Source: Nostoc sp. RI_552
GTDB taxonomy: Bacteria; Cyanobacteriota; Cyanobacteriia; Cyanobacteriales; Nostocaceae
Reading direction: 5' to 3'
NCBI GenBank assembly: GCA_016124525.1
Contig: WGNO01000025.1
Location: 1 to 44,933 of the forward strand
Length of the DNA stretch: 44,933 nt
The notes below the pieces were generated by a model. That model saw only the letters and a program-made list of their open reading frames with translations, ran no database searches and had not been told where the DNA came from. The position numbers and the translations under genes are program-made. Positions 10,207-19,122 of this stretch are shown piece after piece (the first letter of the stretch is position 1; the number at the start of each line of letters is the position of its first letter).

Positions 10207-10273
10207 TTTTTTACCCTAAGTAGGGTGGTGCGAAAAAGTTACGACAGATGACAGGTAAATAAAATTTACAGAT

Positions 10274-10525
10274 TTGATTCCTGAACAAGACACAGTATAC
10301 ACTGAAACCGTTCTGTCCTATTCCCTGTTCCCCCCACTAGATGTTAGAGAGTGGACTTGTCCACGCTGTGGTACTCACCATGATTGCCCAAAGCGCCGTG
10401 CTGGAGGCAATGGCGACGGCAACGCAGGCCAAAACATCAGAACACAGGGAATCAGGATGTTCAGGGCTGATGGTTCAGCGGTCTGTGGTGTAAGGGGGAG
10501 ACTCACAAAGGATACTATTGACTAA
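10274..10525 (+). pseudogene. tnpB: Degenerate C-terminal remnant of a TnpB (OrfB-type) gene
   Basis: The frame reads DVREWTCPRCGTHHD, then an extra CPKRRAGGNG, then DGNAGQNIRTQGIRMFRADG. The flanks match the TnpB zinc ribbon and the helix after it. In relatives HHDRDxN is continuous, so about 10 residues (about 30 bp) appear inserted exactly at the third catalytic acid. Everything upstream of the ribbon is gone and no right end is visible. The last base of its stop (TAA 10523-10525) is the first base of the next gene's ATG. Not expected to be functional. Confidence 0.65.
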
Positions 10526-12030
10526 TGTCTAAAAAATGGTTTCAGATTGGTATTACGGGTGTTTTTTTACTATCACTTGCTTTACGGTTTTGGGAAATAG
10601 ACCGATTTAACACTCTAGTATTTGATGAAGTTTACTTCGCAAAATTTGGCAACAACTATCTGATCAATAAACCATTTTTCAATGCTCATCCACCATTAAG
10701 TCAATATATTATTGGCATCGGTATCTGGATTGGTAGTCATCTTCCTTTTGGGCAAGGTACAGTCAATGAACTTACGGGTTCCATGCGATCGCCCTGGAGT
10801 TATCGTTGGATAAATGCCTTTACTGGCTCCTTTATTCCCCTAGTCGTCGCTGGTATCGCTTATCAATTAAGTCATCGTCATCGCTTTGCTTTACTAGCAG
10901 GTTTATTTACAGCTTGTGATGGTTTCTTTTTAGTTGAATCTCGATATGCTTTAAATAACATTTATATTGTCATTTTTGGTTTATTAGGGCAATTGTTCTT
11001 ACTATTAGCATTAAATAACCAAAACCAACAACGTTTTTGGTGGTTAATTCTAGCGGGGATAAGTTTTGGAGCATCAGTGGCTACTAAATGGAATGGCTTA
11101 TGGTTTTTGCTAGGTATTTATTGGATTTGGATAACAGCTTATATTATTCGCGGAGTACAGTCTTTTCCTCATATCCCAATTCAACTAACATCACCTGGAA
11201 CAGTAATCCGACAAACAAAGATTTTTTTACGTCAATGGTATCACCAATGGCTAAGAATAAATCAAAAATCTTCAGCAATTCGCCTTCAGACACCAATACA
11301 AAATTTCACCCAGATCAATATTTTGCATATGGTGTTTTATCTGGGAATTATCCCAGCAATACTTTACAGCATCATTTGGATTCCTCATCTCCACCTAGAT
11401 AGAAGATATGGATTTATAGAAGTACATCAGAAAATTTTGCAGTTTCACCTTAAGTTGGGCGGAAACAGTTCTGATGTGCATCCTTACTGTGCTGCATGGT
11501 ATAAATGGCCTTTAATGAATCGACCAATTGCCTATTATTACCAAGCAACTGAGAGTGTTAAGGAACCACTTTCTAAAAAAGTTATTTATGATGTCCACGC
11601 TATGGGTAATCCTTTTTTGTGGTGGTTTGGTGTTGCCGCTATTTTGTTTTTAGCAGCAATGCTATTGTTAAAAGTGGTCATTCCCTGGTTACAACAAAAG
11701 CATTTTGTCCTACCTACTAATCTTACAGTTGAGACTTGGATCGCCCTATATTTAGTTTTAAATTACGCTGCCAACTTATTACCTTGGACAAAGGTCACAA
11801 GATGCGTTTTTATGTACCACTATATGAGTGCTGTGGTATTTGGATTTTTAGCGATCGCTTGGTTAGTAGACCAGTGTTTTTCCAGTTATTACCGCGAGAT
11901 TAGGGTACTAGGTGTTACCATCACATTCATCATTGTGGGTGGTTTTATTTTTTGGATGCCCTTATATTTGGGTTTACCTTTATCTTCTGAAGGTTACAAC
12001 ATACGTATGTGGTTTAACACTTGGATTTAA
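10525..12030 (+). CDS. PMT-type phospholipid-carrier-dependent glycosyltransferase (GT39-like membrane protein)
   Basis: 501 residues with about ten hydrophobic segments. After the first membrane helix comes FDEVYFAKFG (33-42; D34 E35 is the conserved catalytic acid pair of protein O-mannosyltransferases), followed by HPPLSQ (55-60). Further family marks are ESRYALNNIYIV and WNGLW. The family transfers sugars from polyprenyl-phosphate carriers to protein or lipid on the outer face of the plasma membrane. The exact donor and acceptor cannot be read here. The start overlaps the tnpB remnant's stop (TAATG), so the ribosome binding site lies within IS-derived DNA. The 3' end overlaps the convergent gene by 4 nt. 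Confidence 0.85.
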   Translation: MSKKWFQIGITGVFLLSLALRFWEIDRFNTLVFDEVYFAKFGNNYLINKPFFNAHPPLSQYIIGIGIWIGSHLPFGQGTVNELTGSMRSPWSYRWINAFTGSFIPLVVAGIAYQLSHRHRFALLAGLFTACDGFFLVESRYALNNIYIVIFGLLGQLFLLLALNNQNQQRFWWLILAGISFGASVATKWNGLWFLLGIYWIWITAYIIRGVQSFPHIPIQLTSPGTVIRQTKIFLRQWYHQWLRINQKSSAIRLQTPIQNFTQINILHMVFYLGIIPAILYSIIWIPHLHLDRRYGFIEVHQKILQFHLKLGGNSSDVHPYCAAWYKWPLMNRPIAYYYQATESVKEPLSKKVIYDVHAMGNPFLWWFGVAAILFLAAMLLLKVVIPWLQQKHFVLPTNLTVETWIALYLVLNYAANLLPWTKVTRCVFMYHYMSAVVFGFLAIAWLVDQCFSSYYREIRVLGVTITFIIVGGFIFWMPLYLGLPLSSEGYNIRMWFNTWI

Positions 12031-12518
12031 TTTTCTACTGTTAAATTTGCAAATGCCAGCCTAACTAAATCCCTGGTCTTATCCTCCAAAGACTGCCAAT
12101 TCACTTCACCCATCTCATCAATTAAACTAGTATCAATATTGACATCTTCATTCATAGGAGAGTAATTGAGAAAACACACTTGATAACAAATCTCCCACAA
12201 ATCTAGATTCACCTCGTAATCTTGACGTTGCAAACGTAGATGATATCCTGGATGGGGTATTGGCAAATCAGCAAGAGTCGCCCTAATTTCATCTGCTTGT
12301 TCTGACGTTGCAGTTTCCATTTCTTGCAACAACTGAGTGACCAAAGCTTTTATTTCATCAGTGGTGTTAGCAGGCCAAATCAGCACATCGTGGTAAGTTC
12401 CCTTCCAACTAGACGTGTCAAGATGCTTGCGAATATTATCGACAACACGAATAAAAGCAGGTTGCATAATTAGTTCAGCCTGGTGCCATGTGACTGGATT
12501 AGTTATTCTAGGTGGCAT
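12027..12518 (-). CDS. Conserved hypothetical cytoplasmic protein
   Basis: 163 residues starting MPPRITNPVTWHQAELIMQPAFIRVVDNIRKHLD. Soluble, mixed helical and strand, rich in Trp and acidic residues, with no signal or membrane segment. Codon use and composition look like the neighbours, so it is probably real. I do not recognise the domain. Its stop overlaps the stop of the PMT gene (convergent, sharing bases 12027-12030). Function unknown. Confidence 0.7.
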   Translation of the reverse strand: MPPRITNPVTWHQAELIMQPAFIRVVDNIRKHLDTSSWKGTYHDVLIWPANTTDEIKALVTQLLQEMETATSEQADEIRATLADLPIPHPGYHLRLQRQDYEVNLDLWEICYQVCFLNYSPMNEDVNIDTSLIDEMGEVNWQSLEDKTRDLVRLAFANLTVEN

Positions 12519-12881
12519 TGGTAATCAACCGACAAATCAGATAAACGCAGTGCTCAAGTTCTTGGTGTCCATTTTCATCCCCTGTTCAAAAACACAGGGC
12601 TTTTTACCCTTCCAAAGTATTTTTGATAGGTTAAAAATATACAATTACATCTTACCAACAATTTTTGGTAAGAAATCAGAGGTTGAAAGCCCCTATCAAA
12701 ACATAGTGGGAGCGTGAATCATCACCCAAAAGTCTTTCCACACTGCCTAGGTCTCAAACTTAGGGCTTGTTTTTTAAATCTTTATCGCGACAGAGCGGAT
12801 TTCATTCCAGAAAATTTGGAGCTATTTACTAGATACTGATTACCGGCAGAAAAAATCAGGTAATTACTCTGAGGGGAAAAT
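12519..12881. other. Intergenic region with two hairpins
   Basis: Hairpin CCCTGT...ACAGGG (12580-12599), followed by C and TTTTT, looks like a plus-strand terminator, yet no plus-strand gene ends close to it. A second hairpin, CTTACCA...TGGTAAG, is at 12651-12672. GAGGGG at 12871-12876 serves the kinase gene. No gene seen, but an unannotated small RNA ending at about 12605 is possible. Confidence 0.4.
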
Positions 12882-14669
12882 ATGATCGGCAAGCTACTAG
12901 ACCATCGTTACCAACTAATTAGAGTCCTGGCTGAAGGAGGATTTGGTCAAACCTATATTGCTCAAGATACCAGGCGGCCAGGTAATCCTATCTGCGTTGT
13001 TAAGCACCTCAAACCTGCAACTTCCGATCCCAGAGTTTTTGATACAGCCAAGCGTTTATTTCACAACGAAGCTGAAACTTTAGAGCATTTAGGCAATCAT
13101 GACCAAATACCGCGGCTACTGGCTTACTTTGATGAAAACCAAGAATTTTATTTAGTACAAGAATTTATTGCCGGACAGACCTTAGCAGAAGAACTTATCC
13201 CCGGTGAACGTTGGACTGAAAGCCAAGTCATAGAACTATTGCAAGGAGTTCTAGAAATCCTTGAGTTTGTCCACAGTCAAGGCGTAATTCACCGCGATAT
13301 TAAACCAGTTAACATTATCCGCCGCAACTCTGACCGTAAATTCGTTTTAGTAGATTTTGGAGCAGTAAAGCAGCTAGGATTAACAATGGTCAGGGTTACT
13401 GGACAACCCACAGCTACAGTTGCCATCGGCACTCCGGGCTATATGCCCACAGAACAAGGGCAAGGTAAACCCCGCCCCAACAGTGATATTTATTCTCTCG
13501 GCATTATTGCTATTCAAGCCCTAACCGGAGTACCTGGGGTGGAATTACAAGAAGACCCCAACACTGGGGAACTTTTGTGGCAACATTTAGCAAAGGTCAA
13601 CTTTCAGTTAGCAGCAGTGCTAACCAAAATGGTGCGTTATCACTTCAAAGACCGTTATCAAACCGCAACAGAAGCACTGCAAGCTTGTAAAAACATTCTT
13701 CATCCAAGATCAACTCACCATCATCAATACCAACCTACTCAATCTATCTCTCAAATCTCCCCGCAAAAAACCATAGCAGTGGCACCAGCAAATCCTGTTG
13801 CAGTGAAACCAGTGCGTGTAGAATCTCGAAAAGCTGACCCGTGGCCCCTCTTAATTGGTTTATTCTTGGTAGGTGCGGCTACGGCTTTAGCTACAAATGT
13901 ATATCCCAACATTAAAAATTTAGCTGCTAATTCCGGTAACAATATTGATGGCAATAACTGCTTGGCTATGGTCACAGGTAATTCTAATCTACGTTCTGAA
14001 CCTAGCTCAATTAATTCTGATAATGTTGTACAAACCATTAGTGAAAATACTGGGTTTGAAGTAACGGGCAAGCGCACAAAACGCGGATGGGTAGAAGTTA
14101 AAACAGACTCTGGTGGTTTAGCTTGGGCTCACCTAGACGTAATTGCCAATAATGAACAGTGGGTTTCTTGCCTGGGAGACAAAGGCATTGCCATTAACAC
14201 ACTAGATGATATTAATTTAATTACAGCTAGACCAATTCCCCAGCCTAAGCCACAACCTACCCCAGAACCAGTAGATACATCAAATTCATCAGAGTCTAGC
14301 AATGACACTCAAAAGATTTTACAACAAGCCAGACAAAAGTATGAATCTGGAAATTTACTAGAAGCCGTCGCCTTAATGCAGTCTATTCCTAGTCATGCTT
14401 CTTCTGGTTTGAAAGAAACAGTTGCCATAATTAATCAGTGGCAAAAAGATTGGGCTAAAGCCGAAGCGCTATTTAATGACATCAATAAAGCAATAGATAA
14501 CGGTGAATGGGACAAAGTTTTAGACTATAAAAATCATCCTGAGAAATTACCTGATACTAAATACTGGCGGGACAAAATACAACCCTTGTTTCAAAAAGCA
14601 GATGAAAACTTGTTAAAACAGGGGGCACCTCAGTCAGATAATCAAGCAGAAAAAGTGTCTGATCACTAA
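12882..14669 (+). CDS. Membrane-anchored Ser/Thr protein kinase with SH3-like and helical C-terminal domains
   Basis: 595 residues. The Hanks-type kinase domain spans 10-268: glycine loop AEGGFGQTY (17-25), K41 in VVKHL, catalytic loop HRDIKPVN (137-144, D139), DFG 158-160, and activation-segment GTPGYMPTEQ. All catalytic residues are present, so it is predicted active. A membrane segment at about 321-341 is followed by an extracytoplasmic bacterial SH3-like domain (about 359-431; NLRSEPS...GWVEVKT...GLAWAHLDV), a Pro-rich spacer (445-465) and a TPR-like helical tail. The architecture is common in cyanobacteria for envelope-sensing kinases; the stimulus is unknown. ATG with GAGGGG 5 nt upstream. 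A terminator follows at 14716. Confidence 0.9.
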   Translation: MIGKLLDHRYQLIRVLAEGGFGQTYIAQDTRRPGNPICVVKHLKPATSDPRVFDTAKRLFHNEAETLEHLGNHDQIPRLLAYFDENQEFYLVQEFIAGQTLAEELIPGERWTESQVIELLQGVLEILEFVHSQGVIHRDIKPVNIIRRNSDRKFVLVDFGAVKQLGLTMVRVTGQPTATVAIGTPGYMPTEQGQGKPRPNSDIYSLGIIAIQALTGVPGVELQEDPNTGELLWQHLAKVNFQLAAVLTKMVRYHFKDRYQTATEALQACKNILHPRSTHHHQYQPTQSISQISPQKTIAVAPANPVAVKPVRVESRKADPWPLLIGLFLVGAATALATNVYPNIKNLAANSGNNIDGNNCLAMVTGNSNLRSEPSSINSDNVVQTISENTGFEVTGKRTKRGWVEVKTDSGGLAWAHLDVIANNEQWVSCLGDKGIAINTLDDINLITARPIPQPKPQPTPEPVDTSNSSESSNDTQKILQQARQKYESGNLLEAVALMQSIPSHASSGLKETVAIINQWQKDWAKAEALFNDINKAIDNGEWDKVLDYKNHPEKLPDTKYWRDKIQPLFQKADENLLKQGAPQSDNQAEKVSDH

Positions 14670-14715
14670 TTCTTAATATCAAGTCTGCTTAATTACCTAA
14701 GTTCTGATTTGATAG

Positions 14716-14744
14716 TCCCCACGGCTTTTAGCCGGGGGATTTTT
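14716..14744 (+). terminator. Rho-independent terminator after the kinase gene
   Basis: The arms TCCCC-CGGC and GCCG-GGGGA pair with one bulged A around a TTTTA loop, directly followed by TTTTT. Placed 47 nt after the kinase stop. Confidence 0.7.
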
Positions 14745-14850
14745 GGCTCATGGAATGGAAAAACTGACGTAATAACGAAAGATTTTGCCAATTTGCCATT
14801 ACAAATTTCACTGTAGTTTCAAAGCTATGTATGACAGAGTGAATTTGCCG

Positions 14851-15513
14851 TTAATGTATCTCGTCATATTCTGACGTTTCCACTCGTCTTGCTTCCACCC
14901 TTGGTGAAGGCAAAAATTCAGCCCGACGTATAGGGGCTAATGGCTGGGTAGGTCCGTGGTAAGGCATAACTTGCACTGTCCGAACAGGACGCTGCCGTGG
15001 TGAAAATAAAGCCAATACACCAGCAACTACAACACCACCACCAATAGTGAGAGTTGCGCCTCCTACTGCCCAGATGATGGGTGAAGACCACCAAGGCTCT
15101 TGAGTTTGAGGCTTGAATATTTCTGATGCAACTTTTTGGCTATTTTGTTGGGCTACTTGGATTTGCTGATTATTCCAATTTTGGAATTGGAATTGCAATT
15201 GTTGGTTTTGCGCTCTTAGCTGCTCATTGTCGCTTTTTAAACGTTCCAACTGCATACTTAGCCGTTCCATTTCCACCCGTTGCTCTGGATTAGCCGCAGC
15301 AGGTGGTTGACCGGGGTTAGGATAATACGGATTTACCCCATAAGACGGATACATTGGGGCTGACGGCATCATGGGCAGTGTTAGGTTGGCTGGTATCTGC
15401 GGAGAAGAGACAGCGAAATTACTTTGCAAGGGACTATCTGCTCCCCTGAGCAATACAAGCGCCGCCAGTCCAGCCACTGCGACTCCGCCGATAAATGCCA
15501 TACTTTCACTCAT
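14851..15513 (-). CDS. Uncharacterised membrane protein with a Gln/Asn-rich coiled coil
   Basis: 220 residues, starting at ATG 15513 with GAGAGGAG about 8 nt upstream. An N-terminal hydrophobic segment (FIGGVAVAGLAALVLL, about 7-22) looks like a signal anchor. It is followed by a Pro-rich stretch (about 38-75), a heptad-like helix rich in Gln and Asn (about 80-125, MERLSMQLERLKSDNEQLRA), a second membrane segment (about 147-170) and a basic C-terminal tail. Not recognised as a named family. The layout suggests a structural or anchoring membrane protein, but no function is inferred. Confidence 0.7.
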   Translation of the reverse strand: MSESMAFIGGVAVAGLAALVLLRGADSPLQSNFAVSSPQIPANLTLPMMPSAPMYPSYGVNPYYPNPGQPPAAANPEQRVEMERLSMQLERLKSDNEQLRAQNQQLQFQFQNWNNQQIQVAQQNSQKVASEIFKPQTQEPWWSSPIIWAVGGATLTIGGGVVVAGVLALFSPRQRPVRTVQVMPYHGPTQPLAPIRRAEFLPSPRVEARRVETSEYDEIH

Positions 15514-15715
15514 CGCCTTTGCTCCTCTCTCACTTGTGACTTAATCACTCTCATACTCATCATTGTTCGCCTACTCAAACCCCACATAACACTCAACTAT
15601 CAGCGACCGGACTAGCTAGTTTTTTTTACAGACTATTATGTACTGCTAACATTCAAAACTATATTTGCTAAATTGTCCACCAAATAACGGTAAAAAAACA
15701 GCACTGTTATTTTTT

Positions 15716-16561
15716 TTAATCTACTTTCTCGTTTTGTGCAAGTTCAGTATTTTTCTTCTTGTCAGTTGTTTTAATCGCAGCTTTGAGACTTTGACAAAAT
15801 TCAGCGATCGCCTTTAGTCCCTGCTCCGGTGTCCCCTCTGCTAAACGTTTAACAAAGGCACTACCCACAATTACCGCATCTGCTCCCCATTGTCTGACTT
15901 GACGAGCTTGTGCAGCTTCCGAGATGCCAAAGCCTACTCCAATGGGTTTATCTGTAATACTACGAACTTCGCGCAGTAAATCTGAGACTCGTGACTCCAT
16001 TTGATTTCGCATCCCAGTTACACCAGTGACACTAACCAAATAAATAAAACCTTGGGAAGAACGAGCGATGGCCTCTATCCTTTGTTTTGAACTCGTAGGA
16101 GCCACCAACAAAGTTAAATCAATACCAATTTCACTAGCAGGCTTGAGCAAATCCGCTGCTTCCTCCAAAGGTAAATCAGGAACTACCAATCCTGATACTC
16201 CAGCCCCAGCGATTTTTTCTAGAAACTTGTCAATCCCACAATGCAAAATAGGATTGTAGTAAGTGAACAGAATAATGGGCGATCGCAAACTCAAAGTGCT
16301 AGTTTGCAACATTTCCACAACTTGTTCTAATTTTGTCCCGCGTTGCAAAGCACGGGTAGCAGCCGCTTGAATCACTGGACCATCCGCTAAAGGGTCAGAG
16401 TAAGGAACACCGAGTTCAATCATATCCGCGCCATGATGATCCAGAACTTGCAACGCTGCGGCTGTGGTTGTTAAATCCGGATCTCCAGCAGTAATGAACG
16501 GAATCAAAGCGCACTCTTGATTTCGTCTTAAGGTGTCAAAGCAATCAGAAATTGCAGTCAT
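15716..16561 (-). CDS. trpA: Tryptophan synthase alpha chain
   Basis: Cleaves indole-3-glycerol phosphate to indole and glyceraldehyde-3-phosphate, and works as an alpha2beta2 complex with TrpB. 281 residues, family about 265-280. The conserved segment with [19 protein letters not shown] is complete, and catalytic E49 and D60 fall at the same numbers as in the Salmonella/E. coli enzyme. The phosphate-binding GVGFGIS and [10 protein letters not shown] are also present. The last about 15 residues (Lys-rich) extend past the usual end. It is the third gene after ndhL and a DUF3007 gene, a common cyanobacterial order; trpB is not in the window. An A/T-flanked ACAGcaCTGT hairpin just past the stop may terminate it. 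Confidence 0.96.
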   Translation of the reverse strand: MTAISDCFDTLRRNQECALIPFITAGDPDLTTTAAALQVLDHHGADMIELGVPYSDPLADGPVIQAAATRALQRGTKLEQVVEMLQTSTLSLRSPIILFTYYNPILHCGIDKFLEKIAGAGVSGLVVPDLPLEEAADLLKPASEIGIDLTLLVAPTSSKQRIEAIARSSQGFIYLVSVTGVTGMRNQMESRVSDLLREVRSITDKPIGVGFGISEAAQARQVRQWGADAVIVGSAFVKRLAEGTPEQGLKAIAEFCQSLKAAIKTTDKKKNTELAQNEKVD

Positions 16562-16637
16562 TAGTCAAAAATAAAAAATAATAAGTCAGTGGTCACTGGC
16601 CAGTTAACAAACAAAAAATAACTGACCAATGATAACT

Positions 16638-16949
16638 TTACACTTGACTTTGTGATTCTTTTTCTATTTCTGCTTGAATTTTTGCTAATTCTTCGGGAGA
16701 GAGTTCATCCAGGCGTTTCTGGAGAAAAGCTTTTTCATACTCTTCCCGTTGTTGATGGTAGGTCATTTTATTTCCCACCGCGCGGAATATGTAAGAAGCT
16801 AACCAGCCCACCAAGCCACTCACCAACAACACTTGACTCCAGATTCCAGCTTGTAGATCATCTAAACCCACTAGCTGTAATCCTACATATCCCAAACCAC
16901 CAGCAATAAAAACACCCAAGCCAATACCAATAGCATCAATGCGTCGCAT
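16638..16949 (-). CDS. DUF3007 family protein
   Basis: 103 residues. It has two hydrophobic segments (IGIGLGVFIAGGLGYVGLQL and a second about 35-58) and a charged helical tail ending RLDELSPEELAKIQAEIE. The sequence and the position between ndhL and trpA match the DUF3007 family of cyanobacteria and plastid-bearing plants. It starts 23 nt after the ndhL stop, so co-transcription is likely. The conserved pairing with ndhL suggests a link to the NDH-1 complex in thylakoids, but that is inference. Confidence 0.85.
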   Translation of the reverse strand: MRRIDAIGIGLGVFIAGGLGYVGLQLVGLDDLQAGIWSQVLLVSGLVGWLASYIFRAVGNKMTYHQQREEYEKAFLQKRLDELSPEELAKIQAEIEKESQSQV

Positions 16950-16972
16950 GAGATTTATGACCTACCAACCTC

Positions 16973-17185
16973 TTAAACTTCAATTTGTCGTCGCCGGGGT
17001 CGCAAATTCACAAATGGCGATAACAGCAACAACCCAGGTAAAAACAAAAACACCATAAAATACATTACAGTCCGCTCAATGGAGCTAGCAACATACCAGC
17101 GCTGTTTCAGGTACACCATAACAACAACAGGAACTGCTAACAGGTAAGCTCCAGCCAAAGCCAGATACAGCAGGGCTACAATCAT
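16973..17185 (-). CDS. ndhL: NAD(P)H-quinone oxidoreductase subunit L
   Basis: 70 residues with two membrane helices ([21 protein letters not shown] and the segment about 42-60), then a basic tail NLRPRRRQ. This is the full length and pattern of cyanobacterial NdhL, a small subunit of thylakoid NDH-1, which drives cyclic electron flow and supports inorganic carbon uptake. It is the first gene of the ndhL-DUF3007-trpA run on the minus strand. ATG with AAGAGAA upstream. Confidence 0.93.
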   Translation of the reverse strand: MIVALLYLALAGAYLLAVPVVVMVYLKQRWYVASSIERTVMYFMVFLFLPGLLLLSPFVNLRPRRRQIEV

Positions 17186-17499
17186 AGATTTTCTCTTGAA
17201 GTGGACAAAAACATCGAGTGCATCTGTTTCCCATCATAGGCTGAACCCCCAGCCAGAGGAAAGCCTCGTTAGATTAGACATTGATTTTTGTAAATCTCAA
17301 AAAATTGTTGGCATATTTTTGAGATAGATGCTAAACTGGCAAAGGCAGTAAAAAAGTCATTTAGTTAAGCAAAGTTGAAAAGTGCGGATCCGTTGCGGAA
17401 AAAAAACTTTCAATTTTAGTTTTACAAAAGACCTAATTAATGCTGAAATGGACTAGAGGTATTTACCGCCTCGAAAGAAAACTAGTTGCCCACCAATAT
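17186..17499. other. Divergent promoter region between ndhL and trnL
   Basis: No gene. Contains a perfect 10-bp inverted repeat, ATCTCAAAAA (17294-17303) and TTTTTGAGAT (17316-17325), with a 12-nt spacer, between two divergently transcribed genes. It could be an operator or a transcript-end hairpin. Confidence 0.45.
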
Positions 17500-17833
17500 G
17501 GGGGTGTGGCGGAATGGTAGACGCTACGGACTTAGAAAACTGAGCCTTGATTGAGAAATCTTTCAAGTGGAAGCTCTCAAATTCAGGGAAACCTAAATCT
17601 GTTCACAGACAAGGCAATCCTGAGCCAAGCCGAAACAAGTGCTGAGTTGCAAAACTCGTGGTCGGAAGGTGCAGAGACTCGACGGGAGCTACCCTAACGT
17701 TAAGACGAGGGTAAAGGGAGAGTCCAATTCTCAAAGCCAAAGGTTGTTAAAACCCGGTGGTAGTGAAAGCTGCGAGAGAATGAAAATCCGTTGACCGTAA
17801 AAGGTCGTGTGGGTTCAAGTCCCACCACCCCCA
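17500..17833 (+). tRNA. trnL: tRNA-Leu(UAA), split by a group I intron
   Basis: The acceptor strands GGGGGTG (17500-17506) and CACCCCC (17826-17832) pair fully, with discriminator A at 17833. The T arm is GTGGG-TTCAAGT-CCCAC (17809-17825). The 5' exon ends GGACTT at 17533 and the 3' exon starts AAAATCCG at 17783. Joined, they give an anticodon loop CUUAAAA with anticodon UAA, and the intron sits after the wobble U34. The long variable arm (TGACC...GGTCG) is as expected for tRNA-Leu. CCA is not encoded. This is the classic intron position shared by cyanobacteria and chloroplasts. Confidence 0.95.
17534..17782 (+). ncRNA. Group I self-splicing intron in tRNA-Leu(UAA)
   Basis: 249 nt, the same length as the well-known Anabaena intron. 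It ends in G, as group I introns do, directly before the 3' exon. The internal stretch near 17665-17700 (GTGCAGAGACTCGACGGGAG) resembles the conserved R/S core. The intron has no ORF of its own, so any mobility function is absent. Confidence 0.92.
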
Positions 17834-17858
17834 CTGAAAAACTTAAAATACAAGAGAC

Positions 17859-17885
17859 CTGCCTAAATGAACACAGGCAGTTTTT
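17859..17885 (+). terminator. Terminator of trnL
   Basis: CTGCCT and AGGCAG pair around a 10-nt loop and are followed by TTTTT, 25 nt after the tRNA 3' end. Confidence 0.8.
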
Positions 17886-17963
17886 ATGGTGAAAATGCCG
17901 AAAACCTTTGAGTAACAGGCGCATTGCGCTATGTTTCCCACTTCAAACAACCTGTATGAAAAC

Positions 17964-18890
17964 CTAGCTTCCTAGGCGTTCATCCAGGAAGGCTAAAGCC
18001 GCACCAGCAGTTTCAGCGATAATACTAATCAAACGATAGGAAGCGATCGCACTAATAATCACAGCCGAAGAAAAGCGGTGTTGCAAAAGAGCCATGGCCG
18101 TCACCTCAAATACACCCAATCCCCCCGGCGCACCGGGAACCACAAAACCCAACAACCAAGCAAAACTAAAAGCCCCCAATAACAGAGGTAATTGGTTCAC
18201 CTGCAACGGAGTCAGGGCAAACACAGTTAAAATAAACCCAGTACCACGCAACAATAAAAAGCCCAATTCCCCCAACAAAGGTTTGAGGGGATAGCGTTTA
18301 ACTTTAAAAGCAGTTGTAGGCTCACTGGTATTAGTAGATTTTTTCCCTTTTAACTTATAGACTAGGCGAATTACTGGATTTAAAAATCGGGGATGAACCA
18401 CACAAAGCACCACAGCCAAATTGAAAAATTGTAATATTTTTACCAACACAGTAACAGTAGTACCTGCAAATTGGCTACCTAAGACAATAATCATGATTAA
18501 AGCCGCAGCCGCCATTAATAGAGGTTCTAGCAATACACTCAAAGTAGCAGCACCCGCAGGAATGTCAGCATTTTTCGCCGCCACAATTCGCCCATAATGA
18601 TGCCAGACATTACCAGGTAAATATTTAGCAATATTTGTTCTTAAGTATACTTGAATAAACTCCGCACATGGCACAGGTTGATTTAATTCCTTGAGAATCC
18701 AAGTCCATATCCAACCACCCCAAATATGTGCCAGCAAAGTTACACCTGTAGCTATACAAAGGATTGACCATCCCACAGCGTCAATTTGCATCGCCATCAC
18801 TTCAGACCAGTGAGCATTCAGTGCTTTTCCTAAAAAAAATAGCGTTCCCCCTAAAATTAGCCAGGGTAAAATTTGCTTCTTCATTTGCAT
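17964..18890 (-). CDS. Lysylphosphatidylglycerol synthetase-like / UPF0104 integral membrane protein
   Basis: About 308 residues from ATG 18890 (MQMKKQILPW); a longer frame begins at a TTG two codons earlier. Seven or eight hydrophobic segments. Conserved marks of the family (membrane part of MprF, also called YbhN/DUF2156-less flippase-like) are YLRTNIAKYLPGNVWHHYGR (about 85-105) and FVVPGAPGGLGVFEVTAMAL near the C-terminus. There is no C-terminal aminoacyl-transferase domain. Relatives are thought to move lipids or lipid-linked sugars across the membrane, but the substrate is unknown. Convergent with trnL and divergent from the lipoprotein gene. Confidence 0.85.
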   Translation of the reverse strand: MQMKKQILPWLILGGTLFFLGKALNAHWSEVMAMQIDAVGWSILCIATGVTLLAHIWGGWIWTWILKELNQPVPCAEFIQVYLRTNIAKYLPGNVWHHYGRIVAAKNADIPAGAATLSVLLEPLLMAAAALIMIIVLGSQFAGTTVTVLVKILQFFNLAVVLCVVHPRFLNPVIRLVYKLKGKKSTNTSEPTTAFKVKRYPLKPLLGELGFLLLRGTGFILTVFALTPLQVNQLPLLLGAFSFAWLLGFVVPGAPGGLGVFEVTAMALLQHRFSSAVIISAIASYRLISIIAETAGAALAFLDERLGS

Positions 18891-19122
18891 AAACAAAAAT
18901 ACTTTTAATCACCAAAATTCAATTAATTACCGCCAGATATCTCTCTAGAGTTAGATAAAAGTCTGTTTTTAGTAGCAAGTATAATGTGACCTACGCTAGA
19001 GGTAAACTTATGGTTTTATTCGTAATCTTGGTAAGGGTTACCAAATAACAAAAACCTGCTGATTCACCAAACTACTAAACCAAGCAAATTAAAGGCCTAT
19101 ATTACTGTCAAAGGAGGGCTAG

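Noticed and set aside
12415..12717. Plus-strand 100-residue frame
   Set aside because: It starts antisense to the conserved gene at 12027-12518 and crosses a terminator-like hairpin. The product looks random.
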